Shown piece by piece: positions 1-5,627 of a stretch of DNA of 5,627 bases (position 1 is its first letter; the number at the start of each line of letters is the position of its first letter). The stretch covers positions 1 through 5,627 of the forward strand of contig JAGRAB010000145.1 in NCBI GenBank assembly GCA_020435085.1, read 5' to 3'. The notes beneath the pieces were generated by a model that saw nothing but the letters and a program-made list of their open reading frames with translations, was not told the origin of the DNA and searched no databases. The position numbers were made by a program, and so were the translations under genes. The DNA is from Bdellovibrionales bacterium. Lineage in GTDB: Bacteria; Bdellovibrionota; Bdellovibrionia; Bdellovibrionales; UBA1609.

Positions 1-2
1 TT

Positions 3-179
3 AAAATTCCAAATGCTATAAGGATCGATATTGACAATTTCCTCGTATCAGACCCATCAACTCTTGGACAAGGCTTGTTTTTCTTATAAATTATCGACAT
101 AGAAAGAAAAGATGTATCTACATTTTATCTCTTATTTGATTCTTCAAAACGTGTTGAAGTAGAAATAGATCAATTTCGA
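3..179 (+). other. Coding-like stretch upstream of the M23 gene, broken by an in-frame TAA
   Basis: No complete gene lies here. Frame 3, the frame of the M23 peptidase downstream, reads as plausible protein from base 3 to 86, meets TAA at 87-89, then stays open from 90 into the peptidase. The part before the stop ends in ...DPSTLGQGLFFL. The part after begins IIDIERKDVSTFYLLFDSS and runs on through KRVEVEIDQF. Both parts have ordinary codon use, alternating strand-like hydrophobics and acidic residues. The other two frames are closed early (stops at 19-21 and at 2-4 and 32-34). Possible readings are: the end of an upstream gene followed by a gene with a missed start; a single longer gene inactivated by a nonsense mutation; or a sequencing error. 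There is no ATG, GTG or TTG in frame between 90 and 179, so an ordinary start there is excluded. Confidence 0.45.
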
Positions 180-1232
180 TTGTCTACACAAAAATTTTTA
201 AATCAATATCTAGAAAGTCAGAGACTACTCAAAACAACTCCCTCTATTTTTAAAACCTTTCCTCCCCATCCATTTACAAAACACAGCCTCCACTGGCCTG
301 TTGATCTTTCTTTAAGAAACAACCGACTCGGAAACCTTTTAGCTCAGTTTCAGTCTTATTATTATGGATACCCTTACTTTCACGGCGGAGTTGATATCAT
401 TTCCCAAGCAGGAGAACCTGTCTTTGCAACAGTGGATGGAAAAATTGAAGCTGGTTTTTATAATTACGTCGCTTCAGGAAATGGATATTTTGAAAAAAAG
501 TTTATCCCTTATGGTGAACACAAAGGCAAAGAAGAAGCGCGAGATCAATATTTTGAAATTGCCATTATTCATAAGTCTGGATATCGCTTTGAATTCCACC
601 ATATTGATCCCAACAAAATACCAAACGACATACTCATAAAAATAAAATCAGGTGGGTCGATAAAAGTCGGAGAAATCATTGGGTATGTTATCCCTTTTCA
701 CTCAAAAACTCTCGGTGAAAATTATGATCATATTCATTATAATATCATTAGCCCTTCTGGAATAAAAATGAACCCAGAGTGGTTTTCTCAATTGATCTCA
801 GATCGTGTTTCACCAAAAATCTCAGCTCTATGGGTCATGGATACACAAGGGCAATTGACTCCCGTTCATGAAGGTTTTCAACTCTCCTTTAATCCTACAG
901 AGTTTATTGTTGAAAGTTTTGATCAAAAAGATGACCTCTTCTATTTTCACCAACCTCATAAAATAACTTTATTATTCGAAAGTGGACAAAAAACTGAATG
1001 GAATTTTTCTTATGCTTTGGCAGATGAAAATTTCATGCCTCCAAATATTTTTGATTACTTTGTGCCTTTTATTAGTATTAATCATCAAAAAATTTATACC
1101 GAAGGCGATTACGACCATTTTCGTTTTTTTAATCGACTGCAAATACCACCAGGTGCCAGCGGACCGTTTTCTATTATTATTGAAGATGCTCACGGGAACA
1201 CCGCAAAATTTTCTGCAACCATTTTACCATAA
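180..1232 (+). CDS. M23 (LytM-type) zinc metallopeptidase, N-terminus uncertain
   Basis: Predicted peptidoglycan endopeptidase of the M23/LytM family, which cuts peptide cross-links or stems in the wall using one zinc ion. Numbered from the TTG at 180, the complete motif set is visible: HGGVD at 68-72 (zinc ligands H68 and D72), the FEFHHI block at 136-142 (catalytic H141, probably helped by H140), and HIH at 184-186 (zinc ligand H186, with H184 catalytic). It is followed by the usual end of the fold, SPSG...MNPEWF. About 35 residues at roughly 92-126 look like an insertion relative to compact LytM domains. Residues ~212-350 form a second, beta-rich domain that I do not recognise, possibly for binding or positioning. 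The TTG start is doubtful: no Shine-Dalgarno sequence precedes it, there is no signal peptide although the family acts outside the cytoplasm, and the frame is open back to 90. The true protein is probably longer or the gene is damaged. It ends 11 bases before the protein-glutaminase-like gene, so the two are probably co-transcribed. Confidence 0.85.
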   Translation: MSTQKFLNQYLESQRLLKTTPSIFKTFPPHPFTKHSLHWPVDLSLRNNRLGNLLAQFQSYYYGYPYFHGGVDIISQAGEPVFATVDGKIEAGFYNYVASGNGYFEKKFIPYGEHKGKEEARDQYFEIAIIHKSGYRFEFHHIDPNKIPNDILIKIKSGGSIKVGEIIGYVIPFHSKTLGENYDHIHYNIISPSGIKMNPEWFSQLISDRVSPKISALWVMDTQGQLTPVHEGFQLSFNPTEFIVESFDQKDDLFYFHQPHKITLLFESGQKTEWNFSYALADENFMPPNIFDYFVPFISINHQKIYTEGDYDHFRFFNRLQIPPGASGPFSIIIEDAHGNTAKFSATILP

Positions 1233-1236
1233 AGGA
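1232..1236 (+). promoter_or_regulatory. Shine-Dalgarno site of the protein-glutaminase-like gene
   Basis: AAGGA lies 7 bases before the ATG at 1244 and overlaps the last base of the M23 stop codon (TAA at 1230-1232). This supports the ATG at 1244 as the start and suggests that ribosomes finishing the M23 gene can re-initiate on the next one. Confidence 0.75.
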
Positions 1237-1243
1237 ATACTGT

Positions 1244-2002
1244 ATGCTTATTCAAAGAATCACAAAAATATTTATTATTGCAATAGCCCTTGGCTTCCAA
1301 CATTATGCAACAGCAAGTGAAGATGCTATCAGCCTTAAAGCCTTTAATGGCGAGGACCTCCCTATGACTGTTGTTTCTTACAAAGAGGTTTCGCAATTAT
1401 TCTCATATATCATGAAGCAAAAATATATTCCATTTGATTTAGTTGCTGATGGTTGCCATGCTCGTGCTCAGCAAATTGCCGACCTTGCTGCCTATAAAAA
1501 AATTATTGGAGCCAAGATTGTTGTTGAAGCCAGCCCTGAAAAGCAATTGCTCATTCACGCTTCAGATGGACCCTGGATTGCTCATTGGGATTATCATATT
1601 GCCCTTGTCATTATGGTAAAAACCTACGATGAAAAATTAAAACCCTATGTTATTGACCCTACATTTTTTTCTCAACCCGTTCCACAAGAGCTTTGGCTTG
1701 AAAAGATTTTTGAAAATACACCTCTAGAAAATCAAAAAGCTTCACAAATATATTATGTCTCTCGATTTACCCTTGATCCTGGTGGAAAAAATATCGTATT
1801 TGACTCTTTACCTGCTCGCTTAGAACAAGAAATACCTGGTATGTTAAATATATTCTCTATTAATTTAAAAAATATGGGTACCTTCTATGAAAAATGTATT
1901 ATCAAAGATCTTCGAACTAAAAAAGAAACTATTGGTGGTCTTGATAAAGAGTTAGTTCCTGACTTTCAAAAATTTGAAATTTGCAAACCAGCAGGAATCT
2001 AA
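1244..2002 (+). CDS. Secreted protein-glutaminase-like deamidase
   Basis: Resembles protein-glutamine glutaminase (EC 3.5.1.44) of Chryseobacterium proteolyticum, a transglutaminase-fold enzyme that deamidates glutamine side chains in proteins to glutamate. Three blocks recalled from that enzyme (DGCYARA, WSYHVA, IIDPSLFSSGPV) appear in order here as DGCHARA (69-75), WDYHIA (115-120) and VIDPTFFSQPV (136-146). The inferred triad is C71, H118 and D138, and the 20-residue His-Asp spacing agrees with the known enzyme as I remember it. Residues 1-24 form a signal peptide: positive start, hydrophobic core IFIIAIALGF, and ATA before a likely cut at 24/25. The catalytic Cys is only about 46 residues after that cut, so there is no room for the long inhibitory propeptide of the Chryseobacterium enzyme. 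C218 and C247 could form a disulfide after export. It sits directly behind the M23 peptidase gene. The substrate is unknown; envelope proteins or proteins of another cell are both possible. An unrelated Cys-His-Asp hydrolase is less likely given all three blocks. Confidence 0.8.
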   Translation: MLIQRITKIFIIAIALGFQHYATASEDAISLKAFNGEDLPMTVVSYKEVSQLFSYIMKQKYIPFDLVADGCHARAQQIADLAAYKKIIGAKIVVEASPEKQLLIHASDGPWIAHWDYHIALVIMVKTYDEKLKPYVIDPTFFSQPVPQELWLEKIFENTPLENQKASQIYYVSRFTLDPGGKNIVFDSLPARLEQEIPGMLNIFSINLKNMGTFYEKCIIKDLRTKKETIGGLDKELVPDFQKFEICKPAGI

Positions 2003-2026
2003 AGCTATCTCTTAAAAATTGCAAAT
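1979..2026. repeat. 8-bp inverted repeat spanning the convergent gene junction
   Basis: ATTTGCAA at 1979-1986 pairs with TTGCAAAT at 2019-2026, leaving a 32-base loop that contains both stop codons (TAA at 2000-2002 on + and CTA at 2005-2007 for the - strand). It is AT-rich, has a long loop and lacks a clean T-run on either side, so it is at most a weak bidirectional terminator and may be chance. Confidence 0.2.
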
Positions 2027-3393
2027 ACCTGTAAAACCAATGCCAATAGGATCACAGGAGATACCAGCCATCTGAGTGCAAAAATCCAGTGACCGTATAT
2101 TTTTTCAGAAGAGTGATGTTCTTCCGAGTTAAGCTCAAATGCTTGCTTTTTTTGAGCATCACTCACTAAATATAAAACAACTTGTGAGGTAATTAATGCC
2201 GCCACAGGAAGACCCCAGTTAATTAAAAGACCATCTAAAAATTCCAGAAACCCTTGGCCACCAATATGAATTTCTTGAAAAACTGAGGTCGAAAGAGCTG
2301 GTAAGAGAGCTAAAATAAAACAAGCACCTCCAGAAACCCATACGGCTCGAACTCGTCGAAACCCTAGAGACTCTCTCGCATTAGAAACAATCGTCTCTAA
2401 CAAACCAATGCTCGCCCCCAAAGCCGCTAAATAGAGACAAACAAAAAATCCCACTCCAAATAAATAACCATTAGAAATAGTTTGAAAAAGTTTTGGCACT
2501 GATCGAAAGAGCATCTCAGGACCTGACACAGGTGCCGTTCCAACCATGACCAATGGAAAAATAAGAACACCTGCAAAAATACTGATAAATGAATCCATAG
2601 TTGCCACTCGGAAACCCGCAATGGGAATATAAGCACGATCAGAAAGATAACTTCCAAACGTGACCATCATTCCAAACCCAATGCTTAAAGTAAAAAACAC
2701 GTGGCCAACAGCTTGCCCTAAAGATTCTAACGTTAATGATGAAAAATCTGGGTAAAGAAAAAATCTCAGTGCATTAGGAGCCGACTCTAAACTTAGAGAT
2801 TTTATGGCCAAACCAATGAGTAAAATGACAAATAAAGGCATCATATAGCCAACAGCTTTTTCAATACCCTCTTCAACATCTTTGGCAACAATCACGATAA
2901 CTACCAAAAGATGAACACTGGTAAGTAAAACCTGAAGCCAACCATTTTCTAATAATAATTTTAAACTTTGATCGGCTTCAAAAGAAACATTTACAATGAG
3001 AGCCATTGAAAGCTGAGTGAGATAATGAAGAACCCATCCACTAATGACGGCATAATAGGCAAGAACAATCAGACAGAGAACAACGGAACCAATCCCTAAC
3101 CATTTCATCTTCGATACTCGTGATTGATTAGGAGAATTCTTATGGTCTTCCAAAACTATATCAATAGCCCGCATCACACCACTTCTTGTGGTTCGACCTA
3201 AAATTAACTCCCCAACAAGAAGAGGCATCCCAAGAATAAACACCAAAAAAACATAGAGGAGAACAAACGCGCCACCTCCATTTTCAGAAACTATATAAGG
3301 GAATCGCCAGATATTACCAAGTCCAAAAGCTGAGCCAATGGCGGCAAGATAAAACCCTAGTCGTGTGCCCCAAGTACCGCGCCCCGCCCCCAT
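2005..3393 (-). CDS. Sodium:neurotransmitter symporter (NSS/SNF) family transporter
   Basis: Integral inner-membrane transporter of the NSS family (LeuT, MhsT, TnaT relatives), which usually import amino acids with Na+. The signature GSAFGLGNIWRFPY in TM1 (20-33) is intact, and TM6 carries FFTLSIGFG (233-241). About 11 hydrophobic segments can be traced: ~12-34, 41-66, 98-124, 152-172, 182-199, 227-250, 265-285, 310-336, 349-367, 385-411 and 436-460. This matches the 11-helix form common in bacteria, and 462 residues is a normal length. Sodium site 1 looks present: A22, N27, T235, and D267 where LeuT has N286. In TM8 the usual AALTS block is AALGA (323-327), so the two residues that supply hydroxyls to sodium site 2 in LeuT (T354, S355) are G326 and A327. 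Coupling may therefore be unusual. The gene starts 5 bases after the der stop. AGAGGA ends 12 bases and AAAGG 2 bases before the ATG, neither at ideal spacing, so translation may depend on coupling to der. The substrate cannot be told from sequence. Confidence 0.9.
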   Translation of the reverse strand: MGAGRGTWGTRLGFYLAAIGSAFGLGNIWRFPYIVSENGGGAFVLLYVFLVFILGMPLLVGELILGRTTRSGVMRAIDIVLEDHKNSPNQSRVSKMKWLGIGSVVLCLIVLAYYAVISGWVLHYLTQLSMALIVNVSFEADQSLKLLLENGWLQVLLTSVHLLVVIVIVAKDVEEGIEKAVGYMMPLFVILLIGLAIKSLSLESAPNALRFFLYPDFSSLTLESLGQAVGHVFFTLSIGFGMMVTFGSYLSDRAYIPIAGFRVATMDSFISIFAGVLIFPLVMVGTAPVSGPEMLFRSVPKLFQTISNGYLFGVGFFVCLYLAALGASIGLLETIVSNARESLGFRRVRAVWVSGGACFILALLPALSTSVFQEIHIGGQGFLEFLDGLLINWGLPVAALITSQVVLYLVSDAQKKQAFELNSEEHHSSEKIYGHWIFALRWLVSPVILLALVLQVFAIFKR

Positions 3394-3398
3394 AGCCT

Positions 3399-4850
3399 TT
3401 ATATTTCCTCTTGATAAAAATCAGAGCTTTCTAACTCAAAATCTCCGTTTTCACCAATCTCATAACTCACCGCTAAATCTTCTAATTGTTCCAATTGATT
3501 TTCACTATCAAGAGCTGGACCTTTTCGCTTGCTTCTTCGTTTTTTCATCACAAAAATCCTTAAAGGCACACCCTGAAGGTCAAAGGCTTCGGCGAGTCGT
3601 TTTGAAATAAATCGTCGATAGGCCGGCGTCACTCCTCGCGGCTCATTGGCAAAAGCAATGAAGCTTGGTGGCACTTGCCCCGTTTGCGTGAGATAATAAA
3701 ACTTCACATCTTTGGTTCCAAATACAGGAGCCGGTGCTCCTCGAATGACATCCATGAAAAACTGATTCAATTTTGAGGTCGGAATTTTTTTATGAAGCTT
3801 TTCATTCAATTCAATCACATGACTCAATAACCGATCAACCCCTTTCCCTGTTTTTGCACTAACAAATTCTAGAGGAATATCTGGAAAAAAGTGAAATTGT
3901 CTTGCCACTTGATAGCGAAATTGCTCTCTGAAGTGTTCAATGTTTTTTTCAGCCAAATCAATTTTATTAGCAACCAGTATAATGGCTTTGTGTTGCTCAA
4001 TGCAGTATTCCACCATTCTGGCTTCTTGCACACTGACATTATCTAAAGCATCAACAAGTAGTAAAACAACATCCGATTTACGAATAGCTTCTTTGGTTTT
4101 ATGAGCAGAAAGTCTTTCAACACCTTCATCGCGTTTTGAATTTCTTCTTAATCCTGCGGTATCGACCAAATGAAAAATTTGATCTCCATACTCAAAAGAC
4201 TCTTCAACGGAATCTGCTGTTGTACCAGAAACAGGTGATACCAACATTCTTTCTTTTTTCAAGAATTGATTACAAAGAGAGGACTTTCCTGCGTTGGGTT
4301 TTCCTATAATACAAAGCCGAATTCCTTCAGACTGTTCTTCTTGTTTACTTTCCGCATGAATTCGAATCCATTCCACAATTTCATCGATTCCAAAATCTCT
4401 TTCAAAAGCCGCGGGAATAACATCCATTCCGTATTTATAAAACTCTGCGGTTGCAATATCTGCATCAAGGATGTTATCAATTTTATTCACCACAATCAAA
4501 AATGGTTTTGCCGACTCTTTGGCAATTCGAATAATGTCATCATCTTCAGGAACAAACCCAACTCGACCATCGACAATCACAACAAGAGCTCCAACAGACT
4601 CAATGGCTGCTAGTACTTGCTGTTTGATTAAAGGTGAAAATCCTTCTTTATCATCGGTAATTCCACCCGTATCCATCATTTCAAAATGAAAACCCCACCA
4701 CTCAGCAGACTCCACAAGAATATCTCTTGTGACGCCGGGCTGGTTTTTAACAAGAGCCTTACGCGTTCGTGTGAGTTTATTAAAAAGAGTTGATTTGCCA
4801 ACATTGGGTCGCCCAATAACAGCCACTCTAGAGAGATTGTGGGGTAACAT
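3399..4850 (-). CDS. der: Ribosome-assembly GTPase Der (EngA)
   Basis: Der is a cytoplasmic GTPase with two G domains in tandem that is needed for 50S subunit maturation. G domain 1 has GRPNVGKS (13-20), the switch threonine in PGVTRD (T41), DTGG (60-63) and NKID (122-125). G domain 2 has GKPNAGKS (183-190), SGTTADS (208-214), DTAG (230-233), NKID (295-298) and SAKTGKG (331-337). A KH-like domain follows at ~355-437, ending in the basic patch KKRRSKRKG (436-444). A tail of ~40 residues rich in Glu and Asp (445-483) brings the length to 483, close to E. coli (490) and longer than B. subtilis (436). In the second G domain the usual PGTTRD is SGTTAD, with Arg replaced by Ala; the threonines are kept. 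The start lies inside the 3' end of era and has a strong Shine-Dalgarno site. The transporter gene follows after 5 bases. Confidence 0.97.
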   Translation of the reverse strand: MLPHNLSRVAVIGRPNVGKSTLFNKLTRTRKALVKNQPGVTRDILVESAEWWGFHFEMMDTGGITDDKEGFSPLIKQQVLAAIESVGALVVIVDGRVGFVPEDDDIIRIAKESAKPFLIVVNKIDNILDADIATAEFYKYGMDVIPAAFERDFGIDEIVEWIRIHAESKQEEQSEGIRLCIIGKPNAGKSSLCNQFLKKERMLVSPVSGTTADSVEESFEYGDQIFHLVDTAGLRRNSKRDEGVERLSAHKTKEAIRKSDVVLLLVDALDNVSVQEARMVEYCIEQHKAIILVANKIDLAEKNIEHFREQFRYQVARQFHFFPDIPLEFVSAKTGKGVDRLLSHVIELNEKLHKKIPTSKLNQFFMDVIRGAPAPVFGTKDVKFYYLTQTGQVPPSFIAFANEPRGVTPAYRRFISKRLAEAFDLQGVPLRIFVMKKRRSKRKGPALDSENQLEQLEDLAVSYEIGENGDFELESSDFYQEEI

Positions 4851-5627
4851 AGCCCAACTCCTTCATGATCTGTTCATCTTTTGACCAATTCTTTTTAACC
4901 TTTACATGAAGGTCTAAAAAAACTTTTGTATCAATTAATTTTTCAATATCTCTGCGTGCTTCAGAGCCAATTCTTTTTAATGACGATCCGCCACGACCAA
5001 TCACAATGCCTTGATGAGAATCCCGACTCACCCAAATTTCCGCATGAATTTTTGTCAAATTCGGCTGCGATTCATCAAATTTTAAGATATGAACAGCTAG
5101 CCCAAAAGGAACTTCTTGATGAAGATATTCAAAACATTTTTCACGAATAAGTTCTGCAGCCATTTGTTTCATATTTTGAGTCGTATAGATTTCTTCATCA
5201 ACCAGAGGAGCTCCTGTTTCTGGTAAATTCTTTTTTAACCACTCAAAAACATCTTCTTTCATTAAAGGGGCGTTTTTTAAAGCCGAGGCCTTAATACTTT
5301 CAATCCCTGCTTTTTCTAACATCTCTTTAAGGACAAGAATGCGGTGCTTTTCTGGGCGATCAATTTTAGTCACAATCCCTAAAACCGGCTTCTTACTTTT
5401 TTGAGCAAGAGCAATGAGCTCATGAAAAACATCTGGTGATTTTGCATCTAATTGTAAAAGTAAGAATAAAACATCAACATCTTCCACTACCGATTGAAAC
5501 TCTCCCGAAAGAAAATGATTCAAACCTGCCTGGGGTCGCACCACTCCAGGTGCGTCCACAAAAATAGCTTGAAAATCTTCATTCGTAAGAACCCCTGTCA
5601 CTCGCTGTCTTGTGGTTTGAGGTTTAC
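4828..5627 (-). CDS. era: Ribosome-assembly GTPase Era (5' end outside the window)
   Basis: Era is a GTPase with a C-terminal KH domain that binds the 3' end of 16S rRNA during 30S maturation. The reading frame is open to the window edge: KPQTTRQR, the G2/switch I block, is read just before the GTG at 5599-5601, so that GTG is the Val after it and not a start. The P-loop and ~35 N-terminal residues are missing beyond base 5627. Counting from the GTG, G3 is DAPG (16-19), G4 is TKID (78-81, with Thr for the usual Asn) and G5 is SA (106-107). The KH domain carries IREKCFEYLHQEVP (152-165) and the GRGG loop (202-205). The end at VTPQSL is close to the usual Era C-terminus. The last 23 bases overlap the start of der, so the two ribosome-assembly GTPases are translationally coupled. 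The promoter lies outside the window. Confidence 0.97.
   Translation of the reverse strand, partial: KPQTTRQRVTGVLTNEDFQAIFVDAPGVVRPQAGLNHFLSGEFQSVVEDVDVLFLLLQLDAKSPDVFHELIALAQKSKKPVLGIVTKIDRPEKHRILVLKEMLEKAGIESIKASALKNAPLMKEDVFEWLKKNLPETGAPLVDEEIYTTQNMKQMAAELIREKCFEYLHQEVPFGLAVHILKFDESQPNLTKIHAEIWVSRDSHQGIVIGRGGSSLKRIGSEARRDIEKLIDTKVFLDLHVKVKKNWSKDEQIMKELGYVTPQSL
4858..4864 (-). promoter_or_regulatory. Shine-Dalgarno site of der within era
   Basis: GAAGGAG on the - strand ends 7 bases before the der ATG (4850-4848) and lies within the last codons of era. It is the strongest ribosome-binding site in the window and fixes the der start at the ATG overlapping era. Confidence 0.85.

Noticed and set aside
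31..60. TTGACA at 31-36 as a -35 box for the M23 gene
   Set aside because: The sequence 17-18 bases downstream (CCATCA/CATCAA) matches only about half of a -10 box, and the region reads as coding in frame 3.
65..90. TGGACA (65-70) with TATAAA (85-90) as a promoter
   Set aside because: Each box matches 5 of 6, but the spacer is only 14 bases. In an AT-rich stretch this is easily chance.
982..1320. 112-codon + strand reading frame across the M23/deamidase junction
   Set aside because: It overlaps two well-supported genes in another frame, has no ribosome-binding site and no recognisable motif.
3377..3391. GC-rich patch (CCGCGCCCCGCCCCC) near the transporter start as a regulatory element
   Set aside because: It is explained by Gly, Ala and Arg codons at the transporter N-terminus (MGAGRGT) and shows no symmetry.
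4266..4613. 115-codon + strand reading frame within der
   Set aside because: It lies wholly opposite the G domains of der and shows no family features; it is a shadow of the conserved gene.
5599..5601. GTG as the start of the era gene
   Set aside because: The frame stays open upstream and encodes KPQTTRQR, the conserved Era switch I block, so the gene continues past the window edge.
1..5627. CRISPR array, tRNA or rRNA gene, insertion sequence or attachment site
   Set aside because: No regularly spaced repeats, cloverleaf sequence, transposase motif or terminal inverted repeats were seen; nearly all bases are within five well-supported genes.

Overview
The window carries two blocks of genes that converge on a two-base junction at 2003-2004. 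The left block (+ strand, ~1-2002) encodes two proteins that look built for export: an M23 (LytM-type) zinc metallopeptidase and, 11 bases downstream, a small protein with a signal peptide and the Cys-His-Asp triad of the Chryseobacterium protein-glutaminase family. The right block (- strand, 2005-5627) reads era (5' end outside the window) -> der/engA -> a sodium:neurotransmitter-symporter (NSS) family transporter. Era and der overlap by 23 bases, and der and the transporter gene are 5 bases apart.

The organism is a Gram-negative-looking bacterium of low to moderate GC. The + strand pair looks clearly more AT-rich than der. Adjacent era and der genes, NSS transporters, and many secreted peptidoglycan hydrolases and protein-modifying enzymes would fit a Bdellovibrio/Bacteriovorax-like relative (Bdellovibrionota). 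This is an inference from gene content only; there is no rRNA or other phylogenetic marker here beyond Era and Der, which I cannot place without a tree.

Region by region: 1-179 has no complete gene, but frame 3 reads like protein across it and is broken only by a TAA at 87-89, so the N-terminus of the M23 gene is unresolved. 180-1232 is the M23 peptidase with a complete set of zinc ligands. 1244-2002 is the predicted secreted protein-glutamine deamidase. 2005-3393 is the NSS transporter, whose sodium site 2 hydroxyl residues are replaced by Gly and Ala. 3399-4850 is the GTPase Der and 4828-5627 is most of the GTPase Era.

Era and Der are both ribosome-assembly GTPases (30S and 50S respectively), so the right block is a housekeeping operon with a transporter attached. 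The left block is accessory: a wall-cutting enzyme plus a protein deamidase, probably co-translated and acting outside the cytoplasm on the cell's own envelope or on another cell. No RNA gene, CRISPR array, insertion sequence or attachment site was seen.
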